From positions 1 to 64,000 of the forward strand of contig JAUSOY010000075.1 in assembly GCA_030656615.1 (NCBI GenBank): DNA of 64,000 bases. The letters are read 5' to 3'. This document shows, in pieces, positions 46,451 to 54,511 of this stretch. This DNA is from Bacteroidales bacterium. GTDB lineage: Bacteria; Bacteroidota; Bacteroidia; Bacteroidales; TTA-H9. A program made the translations under genes and the position numbers. Position 1 is the stretch's first letter; each line of letters starts with the position of its first letter. The notes under the pieces are model-generated. The model was not told where the DNA came from and did no database searches. It worked only from the letters and a program-made list of their open reading frames with translations.

Positions 46451-47518
46451 TTATTTATTCTTTTCGGATTGCTTTGGAAGAAAAAATACCAATGGCCTCA
46501 AAATCCGGTCGAATGTAAAAAATTGAACCAATACGAAATCCTTATCGTCATGAATAGTGGCAAACATACGATCCATATCATATGGAAGAGGATTTCCATC
46601 ATAATCAGACTGACCTTCATTTCCGGATTTCCTGTATGTTTTTACTTTAATCTCATTTCCATTGATTCCACGAAGCGTAATAATATGTGCTGGCACTGAA
46701 TGCTTTACTGAATCAATAAAAGTAGAATCCATATAATTAAGCAGAGCTTCAAACCGTATTTTTCCGAACGAATTCAGGTACGACATCAGTGCAAGAGTAT
46801 CATAATTATCAACCCTGAGATTTTTCTCAGTAGCAATAAGCTCGAATTTTCCTTCGGTCTGATTAATTTTAAATGACTGTTGCTGCTGGTCAGGGAATTC
46901 GATACTGACGGATGCGATTTCAGACATCTGATGATTGAAAATGGTATGATCGCGCCAATCGTCTTCAAAGGCTGTAAAACGCGTTGAAACAAAACCACGC
47001 AAACCGGGCATATAAACAATAAATGGAATTTCTGCTCCATCTCTCAGCATATAGGTACCCAAATTATCCTTGGTAGCATCGCCAACATAAAACACCCGTG
47101 AAAGTGTTTCACGGACAAAAAATGACTTTCCGAAAAGTACTATCCGTGGTAAGCGCTGATAAATCTCAACCTTAGTGGCTGTGGCCGCAAGCCTCTTAAT
47201 AATATTATCATGGGCAGCAGCAGGCACAGGCTCCCTTACAGTAAGCTGATTCAGGGTTTTTAATACGAGGTCGATGCTGGCCTTTGAAGCCTTAAAATCG
47301 CCATTCAATCGCCATTCACCCGGGTTTAAGCGTTCGAGTAATACAGTATTGTCCCGTTTATTGGCAATAAATATTTTTGTTACAGAAGCGGTATCCTCAA
47401 TAGTAAAATCGTGTAACGATTTACTAAACGTATTATCCGTAGGACGAGTGATAAAATACAGGGCTATAGCTCCAAGTAATACTATCAGGAATAGGAAAAT
47501 GTAGTTTTTCTTCATCAT
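46451..47518 (-). CDS. DUF4340 family protein with N-terminal membrane anchor
   Basis: This 355-residue protein has an N-terminal membrane helix (about residues 5-23) and an extracytoplasmic domain of the DUF4340 type: repeated beta-rich units with NKRDNTVLLERLNPGEWRLNG and a later copy-like VSIEFPDQQQQSFKINQTEGKFEL. DUF4340 proteins are typically found next to ABC or gliding-associated GldG-type genes, which are absent here. I use the ATG at 47518; another directly follows at 47515. The longer start at 47551 falls inside the -7 box. It heads the acetyltransferase-flippase transcript, but a role in glycan export is only inferred from position. Confidence 0.8.
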   Translation of the reverse strand: MMKKNYIFLFLIVLLGAIALYFITRPTDNTFSKSLHDFTIEDTASVTKIFIANKRDNTVLLERLNPGEWRLNGDFKASKASIDLVLKTLNQLTVREPVPAAAHDNIIKRLAATATKVEIYQRLPRIVLFGKSFFVRETLSRVFYVGDATKDNLGTYMLRDGAEIPFIVYMPGLRGFVSTRFTAFEDDWRDHTIFNHQMSEIASVSIEFPDQQQQSFKINQTEGKFELIATEKNLRVDNYDTLALMSYLNSFGKIRFEALLNYMDSTFIDSVKHSVPAHIITLRGINGNEIKVKTYRKSGNEGQSDYDGNPLPYDMDRMFATIHDDKDFVLVQFFTFDRILRPLVFFLPKQSEKNK

Positions 47519-47548
47519 ATTCGTTAAGACAAATGATTTTATGCCATG

Positions 47549-47576
47549 CAAATTTAGAAAATATTATGCCCTACAA
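47549..47576 (-). promoter_or_regulatory. Promoter (TTG / TAAATTTG) of the DUF4340-glycan operon
   Basis: On the minus strand TTG (47574-47576), a 17-nt spacer and TAAATTTG (47549-47556). It lies 31 nt before the start at 47518 and drives the minus-strand cluster. Confidence 0.5.
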
Positions 47577-47601
47577 GCATTCAAAGAATGAGGTAGGGTG
47601 T

Positions 47602-47609
47602 TATTTTTG
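47602..47609 (+). promoter_or_regulatory. -7 box (TATTTTTG) of the alpha/beta hydrolase
   Basis: This exact TAnnTTTG match is 4 nt before the ATG at 47614, implying a leaderless or near-leaderless transcript. It also rules out the longer frame from 47533. Confidence 0.4.
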
Positions 47610-47613
47610 CATT

Positions 47614-48399
47614 ATGAGTATAAAAACACCCCTGTTTTTCAGAGAATACGGTCAAGGAGAGCCGCTGGTAATTTTGCATGGTTTTTTGGGTTTGAGTGAT
47701 AACTGGGTAAGCCATGCGCGACATTTATCGGATACATACCGGGTAATTATTCCCGATATGCGTAACCATGGCCGATCATTTCATAGTAAAATCATGAATT
47801 ATGAAGCGATTCAAGATGACATTTTGTTTCTTTTCGATCATTTAAATATTGATAAAGCGATTCTTCTTGGTCATTCGATGGGTGGAAAGGCTGCCATGCT
47901 TTTTGCCGATAGGCATCCGGAGAAAGTTCAAAAACTCATCATTGCCGATATTGGCCCCGGCGAAAAAAAAAGCGACAACAGCCACCAAAAAATACTTGAA
48001 GCACTTGATAACATATCCCTCGAATCGTTCACGAATCGTTCGGATATCACATTGGCCCTGTCGATGAAAATAGACCAAACCCGTATAATTCAGTTTCTTT
48101 TAAAAAGCATCCTGAAAGATAAAAATGGTCTCTTTTTATGGAAATTCAATCTGGAGGTTTTGAAAAATTGCTTGCCACAAATCACAAAAAGACTGATAAT
48201 GCAAGGAGATTATCATGGGCCTGTGTTGCTGATACGCGGAGAACTATCGGATTATGTAACCGAAAGTGACTTAAACGCAATGAATAGTCTATACCCGCAA
48301 TTAATAGAACGCAGCATTACTGGTGCAACACACTGGTTACATGCTGACTCTCCTGCGGTCTTCCTCAAATACCTTCGCGAGTTTCTCAAATTCTGTTAA
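47614..48399 (+). CDS. Alpha/beta hydrolase (YbfF-like esterase)
   Basis: This 261-residue cytosolic alpha/beta hydrolase has the oxyanion-hole motif ILHGFLGLSDNW near residue 20, the nucleophile elbow GHSMGGKAA (Ser near 90), LIRGELSDYV supplying the Asp, and ATHWLHADSP with the catalytic His near 238. The closest named match is the YbfF type of short-acyl esterase. I start at ATG 47614, since the promoter box lies immediately upstream. Its stop overlaps the outer-membrane protein gene by 4 nt on the opposite strand. It is divergent from the DUF4340 operon. Confidence 0.85.
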   Translation: MSIKTPLFFREYGQGEPLVILHGFLGLSDNWVSHARHLSDTYRVIIPDMRNHGRSFHSKIMNYEAIQDDILFLFDHLNIDKAILLGHSMGGKAAMLFADRHPEKVQKLIIADIGPGEKKSDNSHQKILEALDNISLESFTNRSDITLALSMKIDQTRIIQFLLKSILKDKNGLFLWKFNLEVLKNCLPQITKRLIMQGDYHGPVLLIRGELSDYVTESDLNAMNSLYPQLIERSITGATHWLHADSPAVFLKYLREFLKFC

Positions 48400-49172
48400 C
48401 GACGAAGTGTAGGACGGCCTCTTCTATATTTAAAACGATGTAAGCGGTCGAGATCAGGGAGGTTATATTTTAATCCAATACCTGCAAAAATCAGGTAATC
48501 ATTTTCATCATTTTTATAAATACCATCGAGCTTGTCAGAATTGATTTTATTCACAGTTAGTTCAAAGGTCAAATCCAGGTAATCTGTCAGGCTTTTATTA
48601 GCGCCAACTCCGTAATACACAACGATATCTGCTTTTTGTTGCGTTTGAATGTTGGGGATCTCAAAACCACTTTCGAGGTTGGTAATAGTAGGACGCATTC
48701 GCATCAATCCCATTCCGGCAAATGTGTAAATATAAATTTCCGGGTCTAACTCTTTGGGGTACGAAAACAGATTAACAATGTCGAGCATAAGATTTAGCCC
48801 CATCATGTACGAATTGCCATCCAGTCTGCGGTTATAGGCCGTGTTTTCTGCCATATACCTGCCCCAGCGCAAACGACCCTGAAGAGCCATAAACGGCAGA
48901 AATTTGTTTGAGACCACAAGTTGTGGTGATAGCTTACTTTCCTTGGTAAATTTATTGATAGGATCCTGATCATAAATACTTAAATCACCATAATACATTC
49001 CCGCTCCCAAACCAAAAGTAACAGACCAATGACGATAAAGCATGGCATCAGTATTGGTTTTACGACGTTGATTACCACCAGAGTAATTCTGGGGCAACAC
49101 AGGTAATGCCAATAAAAAAAGGGCTAAACTTATTAGTATTGCTCGCAAAGCTGTTCGGGAAAATAATCTCAT
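48396..49172 (-). CDS. Outer-membrane beta-barrel protein
   Basis: This 258-residue exported protein has a signal peptide (hydrophobic stretch ALRAILISLALFLLALP, cleaved near LPQ) and alternating beta-strand pattern. Strands such as WSVTFGLGAGMYYGDL, LSPQLVVSNKF, YIYTFAGMGLMRM and YLDLTFELTVNKIN support an eight-strand barrel of the kind seen in Bacteroidota (DUF6089-like). It shows no enzyme motif. I used the ATG at 49172, which gives a compact signal peptide; an upstream ATG at 49205 adds 11 hydrophobic residues. tatC is 164 nt upstream on the same strand. Confidence 0.75.
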   Translation of the reverse strand: MRLFSRTALRAILISLALFLLALPVLPQNYSGGNQRRKTNTDAMLYRHWSVTFGLGAGMYYGDLSIYDQDPINKFTKESKLSPQLVVSNKFLPFMALQGRLRWGRYMAENTAYNRRLDGNSYMMGLNLMLDIVNLFSYPKELDPEIYIYTFAGMGLMRMRPTITNLESGFEIPNIQTQQKADIVVYYGVGANKSLTDYLDLTFELTVNKINSDKLDGIYKNDENDYLIFAGIGLKYNLPDLDRLHRFKYRRGRPTLRR

Positions 49173-49336
49173 ATAAAATAAGGATAATACAATAGACTTA
49201 TACACTAAAATGTCTCTGTTGGTTTCAACAGTTTGCAGAACTTTTCAATAATGCAGTCTGCAAATATATGGAATAACGCATGAATTGTCCACTTGTTTTA
49301 CTCTTTACCCTTCTGATCCGGAAAATGAAGGTAGTT

Positions 49337-50185
49337 CTAAACTTTATCAGCCAATTTAGCCTTGCGATTTTCGACCCTGCGGGCAATGATAATACCCGCT
49401 TCATAAAGTAACATCAAAGGCAAGGAAACTAAAACCTGGGAAAAAATATCAGGCGGTGTTATAATAGCGGAAACCGCCAAAATAATAACCAGCATGGTTT
49501 TTCGTGATTTTTTCAACCAGGCCGCTGTAATCACGCCCATTTTTGCCAGATAATAAACAAGAATCGGTAGTTCAAAAACGACTCCAACGGCAAACGTAAC
49601 AGACACAACGGTACTAATATACGAGCTTAATGCGACCTGATTTTCAACACTGCTGCTTACCTGATATGTGCCCAGAAAATTGATGGTCAGTGGCACTATC
49701 AGAAAATAACTAAAAAAAACACCCAGAAGAAATAAAAAGCTAATAACCAAAACCGTTAGTCCCGAACTTTTTGTTTCACGACCCGATAAGGCCGGCTGAA
49801 CAAAAGACCATATTTCCCAGATAACATATGGGAAAGCAACAATTAGTCCGGCAGCCATGGATACATACATATGGGTCATAAACTGGCCAGACATATTAAT
49901 ATTGATAATATGCAAAGTGGAATTGTCCATACATAAAGCCGTAACATCCAGCCAATTACCAAGTTTGCAAAGCAAAACCGTAGTAATAAAATCATTGCTG
50001 ATAGGGCCCAATATAATCGTATCGAAAATAATTTCCCGATTCAGGAAAGCTATTATGGAAAATACCAAAACAGCCACAACAGCTTTTACAATATGCCAAC
50101 GCAGTACTTCCAGATGATCCCAAAAGGGCATCTCGGCAGCTTTATTCTTGCCCTTGTCTTTTTTATTATCTATTGTTTCAGCCAA
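49337..50185 (-). CDS. tatC: Twin-arginine translocase subunit TatC
   Basis: This is the six-helix core receptor of the Tat pathway, which exports folded proteins. The N-terminal FWDHLEVLRWHIVKA contains the conserved Glu of the signal-binding site, then SMAAGLIVAFPYVIWEIWSFVQPAL and the late VVFELPILVYYLA helix with Glu. No tatA or tatB is next to it. The start is uncertain: a TAATTTTG -7 box (50204-50211) excludes the TTG at 50206, so a TTG at 50185 or the ATG at 50131 (directly before PFWDHLEV) is more likely. The barrel gene follows 164 nt downstream. Confidence 0.95.
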   Translation of the reverse strand: MAETIDNKKDKGKNKAAEMPFWDHLEVLRWHIVKAVVAVLVFSIIAFLNREIIFDTIILGPISNDFITTVLLCKLGNWLDVTALCMDNSTLHIININMSGQFMTHMYVSMAAGLIVAFPYVIWEIWSFVQPALSGRETKSSGLTVLVISFLFLLGVFFSYFLIVPLTINFLGTYQVSSSVENQVALSSYISTVVSVTFAVGVVFELPILVYYLAKMGVITAAWLKKSRKTMLVIILAVSAIITPPDIFSQVLVSLPLMLLYEAGIIIARRVENRKAKLADKV

Positions 50186-50285
50186 TCTGTATTTTTGATG
50201 CGTCAAAATTATAAAAAAGCCGTTTCAGGCGAAGATTAAAAATGAGATAGTTTTAAAATATCCATTCACTAATTCCTATTACACG

Positions 50286-50813
50286 ATGATATACGAAAAA
50301 CAACTGAGGGAACAAACGGTTGAATACGTTGCTGCCCTAATGTTATCTGCAATACGTACGGCACCCAAAGGCCGTGGTAGAGATACACTCGATGCCGCTA
50401 TGGCATCGCCTTCCGATGTAGAAAAAATCGTGAACCGCATGAAAGAAATGGCCGCAGAATATGATATGGCCTTTTTAGAAAGAGATGCGTCCAATCTCCT
50501 AAAATCGGATGCATTGGTACTTGTAGCAACCCGCATAGAGTCTCTTGGATTAAAGCAATGTGGATTTTGTGGTATGCAAAACTGCCAGCAAAAAAACATG
50601 AGTCCTGAAGTTCCTTGCGCATTTAATACCATAGACTTAGGAATAGCGCTCGGTTCGGCAGTTAGTGTGGCCACCGCTCATCACATCGACAACCGCATAA
50701 TGTTTTCGGTGGGTTTGGCTGTTAAAGAACTTGGATTATTTGGAGAAGACGCAAAAGTAATTTTGGGTATTCCACTGAGTGTTAGTGCTAAAAGTCCATA
50801 TTTCGACCGTTAA
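50286..50813 (+). CDS. DUF2148 ferredoxin-like domain protein
   Basis: This 175-residue cytosolic protein has a DUF2148-type domain. Conserved features are the helix TAPKGRGRDTLDAA, then RDASNLLKSDALVLVATR, the Cys-rich GLKQCGFCGMQNC (three Cys spaced for a metal or Fe-S centre, with a further Cys in VPCAFNTIDLGIALG), and GLAVKELGLFGEDAKVILGIPLS. The function of DUF2148 is unknown. It is divergent from tatC with 80-100 nt between their starts. Its stop overlaps the converging RNase H-like gene by 4 nt. Confidence 0.85.
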   Translation: MIYEKQLREQTVEYVAALMLSAIRTAPKGRGRDTLDAAMASPSDVEKIVNRMKEMAAEYDMAFLERDASNLLKSDALVLVATRIESLGLKQCGFCGMQNCQQKNMSPEVPCAFNTIDLGIALGSAVSVATAHHIDNRIMFSVGLAVKELGLFGEDAKVILGIPLSVSAKSPYFDR

Positions 50814-51310
50814 ATATGAATATAAGGAAATAAACTGCCTGGAGGTTTTTGAATAATTCCTGTTTTTATCATCACATAAAATCCACAGAGTATTGACTCC
50901 GCTGCGTCATGCCTAAGGGCTTTCTGTTGCCGGCCACCGCAATAATCGATAACCTTCCGGGCCCATTTAACGGATTGTTCTTTAGCAAGGCCCGCCTCCC
51001 AATGCTGGCCATGAAGAATCATTTCGCGCCATTCCTGGGCATGAAGACTATAACAGCTGATGCCCTTGCGTTGAGCAGCGTTTTCCCATAAAGTTGTAAT
51101 ATTGCCTCCTCCTTCGAGAACCAGACAGGCCAAATCACTATTATCCGTTAGAGCAGGAATGGCCTTTTTCAAACATTGAACACTTCCAAAATTTTGAGAA
51201 CGGTACCAAAGCAACTGCCCATCGAATCCAAACATCGACAGTCCCGTTTTTACACCTGCATCAACAGATAACAGCTTTCCCACTTTCCTTATTTCGCCTG
51301 AAGATTTCAC
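50810..51310 (-). CDS. Putative RNase H-fold (RuvC-like) protein
   Basis: This 166-residue protein shows the RNase H/RuvC acidic pattern: Asp in LLSVDAGVKTGLSMF (residues 14-28), Glu in CLVLEGGGN near 65, and a late Asp/Glu in LRHDAAESILCG near 145. Between them, LHAQEWREMILHG resembles the conserved loop of Holliday-junction-type nucleases. It lacks the size of RuvC (about 170) only slightly, but has no obvious neighbours such as ruvA or ruvB. It may be a resolvase-like nuclease or an inactive relative. It lies 2 nt after trmN6, so is the last gene of the rimM-trmN6 run. Confidence 0.65.
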   Translation of the reverse strand: MKSSGEIRKVGKLLSVDAGVKTGLSMFGFDGQLLWYRSQNFGSVQCLKKAIPALTDNSDLACLVLEGGGNITTLWENAAQRKGISCYSLHAQEWREMILHGQHWEAGLAKEQSVKWARKVIDYCGGRQQKALRHDAAESILCGFYVMIKTGIIQKPPGSLFPYIHI

Positions 51311-51312
51311 TG

Positions 51313-52005
51313 TCAGAAATTTAAATATAATTCGGAAGTAAGATGTCGGTAGTCATCAGTATACTGCCCATTATCATCCCGAATAATTAAAGATTCGATT
51401 TCTAAAGGCAAGGATTCAAAACCGAATACTCCAAGTTTTCGTTTTACCGTTGATTCGGGCTTACCATAAACTAAAAGGAGTTTTTGAAGAAAAAGATGAT
51501 GAATATTTGCCTCTGATTCAAACGCACTAAATTCATCGGGTGGAAGTATCAGACAGAATTTTCCGGAATGATTCAATAGACGTACAGCATGGCGCGCCAG
51601 AGAATCAAAACTCAGAAAATGATTATGCCGGGCATTATTGCGACTATCATTATCAGGGACTTTAAGCGCATTTGAAAAATAAGGTGGATTACTAATTAAT
51701 AAATCAAAAGCAGAATCTTGATAATCCTGTAAAGAAATTGTTTGAGCAAATAATCGATTTGACCATGGACTCCGCTGGAAGTTTTTACAAGCCTGGAGAA
51801 CTGAATCTTCGTCAATATCAATCGCTGTAATAAGCGCAGTGGTGCGCTGAGCCATAATCAGGGCTATCAGTCCACAACCGGTACCGATATCCAAAATACG
51901 TGATACACCAGACACATCACACCAGGCAGCTAATAAAACCGCATCAGTGCCCGTTTTCATGCTGCTTCGGTCGTCGTCTACACAGAACTGCTTAAATCGG
52001 AACAT
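51313..52005 (-). CDS. trmN6: tRNA1(Val) (adenine(37)-N6)-methyltransferase
   Basis: This 230-residue Rossmann methyltransferase of the TrmN6 (YfiC) family has a SAM site ILDIGTGCGLIALIMAQR near residues 38-55 and the catalytic LLISNPPYFSN motif near 118 for adenine N6 methylation. The opening FRFKQFCVDDDRSSMKTGTDAVLLAAW is characteristic. It modifies A37 of tRNA1(Val). Its start overlaps the rimM stop by one base (TGATG), suggesting coupling, and the RNase H-like gene follows 2 nt later. Confidence 0.92.
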   Translation of the reverse strand: MFRFKQFCVDDDRSSMKTGTDAVLLAAWCDVSGVSRILDIGTGCGLIALIMAQRTTALITAIDIDEDSVLQACKNFQRSPWSNRLFAQTISLQDYQDSAFDLLISNPPYFSNALKVPDNDSRNNARHNHFLSFDSLARHAVRLLNHSGKFCLILPPDEFSAFESEANIHHLFLQKLLLVYGKPESTVKRKLGVFGFESLPLEIESLIIRDDNGQYTDDYRHLTSELYLNF

Positions 52006-52532
52006 CAGGTATTAAGGTCGATGAGTTTATCAGGAGCATCTATCAATACTTGTCGTTTTTTCTTATCGATACTGATAATGAAGTTCCCCTCAAGTGGAAT
52101 CAATATTTCACCCTTTTCTCCTTCAATTCTCAGTAATGGATTTTTAGGTAATTCCAGAATATCAATAACTTTTCCAATACTTCCACGGCTTTTGTCGATA
52201 ACTTCATACGAGGCAATTTCAAAAGCATAAAAAGCATCCTCTTCCTGTTTTGGAAGTTTATTTAAGGGGACATATACATCCTTTGATAATAATTTTTTTG
52301 CCTTATCCGGACTATTAATATCTTCCAGACCGATTAAAAGTGCGTCCATGCCATGCCGATTTTGTGTACTAACATAATATGGAACAAGGGCTCCATCCAT
52401 ATCCACAAAAAGCGACTTCAGCGAATCGAATTCTCTGGGTTCGAAGCCAATAATTGTCAAAATGATACGACCATCGGTGCCATGTGTTTTAACCAATGTT
52501 CCCAGCTTAAAGCAATCTTCCTTTTTAAACAT
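52005..52532 (-). CDS. rimM: Ribosome maturation factor RimM
   Basis: This 175-residue protein aids 30S head maturation and binds S19. The N-terminal beta-barrel begins FKLGTLVKTHGTDGRIILTI, followed by PYYVSTQNRHGMDALLIGLEDI, and the C-terminal PRC-barrel contains GEKGEILIPLEGNFI near the end. The ATG at 52532 gives the family start (MFKKEDCF); the longer 52580 start adds unrelated residues. rpsP is the usual partner and lies upstream, but a terminator separates them, and a TAATTTTG box (52578-52585) is suitably placed 45 nt ahead of the start for separate initiation. Confidence 0.95.
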   Translation of the reverse strand: MFKKEDCFKLGTLVKTHGTDGRIILTIIGFEPREFDSLKSLFVDMDGALVPYYVSTQNRHGMDALLIGLEDINSPDKAKKLLSKDVYVPLNKLPKQEEDAFYAFEIASYEVIDKSRGSIGKVIDILELPKNPLLRIEGEKGEILIPLEGNFIISIDKKKRQVLIDAPDKLIDLNT

Positions 52533-52584
52533 CGTTTGAAATTTATATGAAGGACAGAAATTTAATTTACTTCCAAACAAAATT

Positions 52585-52618
52585 AAAAAAACCCGGACAA
52601 TTGCCCGGGTCTGTTTTT
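52585..52618 (-). terminator. Hairpin between rpsP and rimM
   Basis: A 6-bp ACCCGG/CCGGGT stem (52591-52596 with 52605-52610) with an 8-nt loop has an A run on one side and a T run on the other, so it could work on the minus strand as the rpsP terminator. Confidence 0.65.
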
Positions 52619-52640
52619 TTTCGAATTAATCCTTAAGCAA

Positions 52641-53177
52641 TTATTCGGCTGCAGGAGTTTCTTCGGTATTTGACTCTTCAGAAGCAACTTCTTCTTGAGG
52701 AGCATCAACGGCTGATTCTGCTGCTTTTTTCTTAGCAAGTGCCTGTAAACGCTCTTCTTTAATTTTAACTTCCTGCTCGAGTTGAGCTTTGGATTTATTG
52801 CGATCAGCAACAATTTTCTCCGTTACTTCATTTTTCTGTTTCGATTCTTTCGCCAGTACCCATGCATCGAACTTCGCTTCGGCCTGATCGAGCGTAAGAG
52901 CACCTTTCTGAACACCTTTCAGAAGATGATTTCTAAGCATAACTCCTTTATTTGAAAGGATTGCTTTTACGGTATCTGTAGGAACAGCACCTACCTGTAC
53001 CCAATATAAAGCACGATCCATATCCAGAATAATCGCTTGCTGAGCGGGCATCGGATTATACGTACCAATTTTTTCAATAAAGCGACCATCACGAGGTGCA
53101 CGACCATCGGCAACGATGATATGATAAACCGGTTGACCCTTTTTACCAAAACGTTGTAGTCTGATTTTTACTGCCAT
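52641..53177 (-). CDS. rpsP: 30S ribosomal protein S16 with long C-terminal extension
   Basis: This 178-residue S16 is about twice the length of the E. coli protein (82). Residues 1-80 are the core: [41 protein letters not shown] near the start and [17 protein letters not shown]. Residues about 95-178 are a Lys/Glu-rich, then Ala/Glu-rich tail ending in EETPAAE, a common state in Bacteroidota. It binds 16S rRNA in the body of the 30S subunit. It is followed by a hairpin and rimM. A weaker CATCTTTG -7-like box (53223-53230) lies 46 nt upstream. Confidence 0.95.
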   Translation of the reverse strand: MAVKIRLQRFGKKGQPVYHIIVADGRAPRDGRFIEKIGTYNPMPAQQAIILDMDRALYWVQVGAVPTDTVKAILSNKGVMLRNHLLKGVQKGALTLDQAEAKFDAWVLAKESKQKNEVTEKIVADRNKSKAQLEQEVKIKEERLQALAKKKAAESAVDAPQEEVASEESNTEETPAAE

Positions 53178-53485
53178 AAGTCTTAATTTTTAGATATAAT
53201 TTGTTTGCGAAAAACAAGGGTGCAAAGATGCGATTTTTTTTGATTCAAAACGCTAAGGATCACAAATATTTTGAGGCAAACAACAAAGTTTTTTATTCTC
53301 CTGCAGGGTCTTCACTCATTCAAGCATCATAAGGGCTGAAAATCCGCATCATTTCTCTCTTTCATTAACCTTCAAAATCCATTCGTATTTTAAGTTCCAT
53401 GAACAAGACCAGGGATTGGAGTAATTGCAAAACCAAAAGACGACTTAGCAAAACAAAATACCGATTGATTTCATGCCTACCAATA
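53178..53485. other. 308-nt intergenic region upstream of rpsP
   Basis: No gene, tRNA or strong hairpin is visible. The only feature is a one-mismatch -7 box, CATCTTTG on the minus strand (53223-53230), with a weak TTTG further upstream at 15-nt spacing. Confidence 0.6.
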
Positions 53486-54382
53486 TTAATTGCCCTTTTT
53501 ATTCTGGTTGAGTTCGTGTAAAATTCTTCTGGCATTCTCGTGCTTTGGATTCAATTCCAATGATCGTTTATAGGCATTAATTCCTTCTTCTTCACGTTTT
53601 AAAATCAACAAACACCCGCCTAAATTGTCGAATGTAATATATCCATCGGGATATAGGGTTGTATTCAGTTTAAATATCGCTAAAGCATCTTCCAATTTCT
53701 GGGCATTCAATAGTTCACGAGCAAAACTATTAATCGCTTCTTCACTAATATTGTAGGTCGCTGTATTTCCTTTTGATTTTTCTGCAAGGATGAGATCTAC
53801 CGTTTTGTCAAGCGAATTTGAAGCTGCATAATAATCAGAAATTGAAAGTAAATTCATATTTCTGGCCTTAATTTTCTGCGCTGCAAGGCTTTCTACGTAA
53901 TAATTCGTTCTTTCTTCGTCAGTAACCTGTGATGTGTCGATGGTGTAAAGTTCCCATTTTGCATTTTGGCCCCATCTGACATATTGAGTTCCATAAATCT
54001 GCGGCTTTTTTCTGCTCATAAGTTCCCTATCGATGGCGGCAGCCAATAACCATCTGTTTATTGTGCTATCCAGGGCAATCGCTTGTCTCATATGATTTAC
54101 CGCCATTCCATAGGCCACCGAATCTTTCCCGTGTTGAAAAATCATTGCCGCATGATAATAATCCCTTCCGGTGATTATCAATCCGGAGTTAATGAACTCA
54201 TACACCCGCTTTTCCCGAATGCTATCATTGGATAACTGATTCCAATCAATTTCTGCAAGCATTCTTGATTTCTGATCGTGCTCATACATTTTTTTAAGCT
54301 CTTCATTATCTGTTGATTGCGAAAATGCAATTATTGGAAACAAGAGAAAAATGAGAATTTTACCAAATGATATTCTGGTCAT
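53486..54382 (-). CDS. Exported TPR-repeat protein
   Basis: This 298-residue protein has a signal peptide (residues about 1-20, ending IAFSQS). A predominantly helical region follows, with tetratricopeptide-type units best seen at the C-terminus: GYITFDNLGGCLLILKREEEGINAYKRSLELNPKHENARRIL. Others are likely around residues 70-105 and 195-230. It shows no enzyme motif. The N-terminal part (RMLAEIDWNQLSNDSIREKRVYEFINSGL) recalls Bacteroidota proteins of unknown role. It is probably a periplasmic scaffold. The next gene on the strand is 129 nt upstream and not clearly co-transcribed. Confidence 0.75.
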   Translation of the reverse strand: MTRISFGKILIFLLFPIIAFSQSTDNEELKKMYEHDQKSRMLAEIDWNQLSNDSIREKRVYEFINSGLIITGRDYYHAAMIFQHGKDSVAYGMAVNHMRQAIALDSTINRWLLAAAIDRELMSRKKPQIYGTQYVRWGQNAKWELYTIDTSQVTDEERTNYYVESLAAQKIKARNMNLLSISDYYAASNSLDKTVDLILAEKSKGNTATYNISEEAINSFARELLNAQKLEDALAIFKLNTTLYPDGYITFDNLGGCLLILKREEEGINAYKRSLELNPKHENARRILHELNQNKKGN

Positions 54383-54511
54383 TGATCTAAGGTTTAACGT
54401 AATAATTTCCGGTTTACTTTTTGAGCTGATCTTTCAATCTCTGATGGATAAACACATCAAAATTATACGATTCTTAAGATAGTAACAATAACAGAATGGA
54501 AATCATCCGAT

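Noticed and set aside
52583-52813. A 76-residue minus-strand frame overlapping the S16 tail
   Set aside because: It is an out-of-frame, Lys/Leu-rich shadow of the rpsP C-terminal extension, ending in the hairpin.
53178-53485. tRNA or small RNA gene
   Set aside because: No cloverleaf arms or T-loop sequence were seen; the stretch is only A/T-rich leader.
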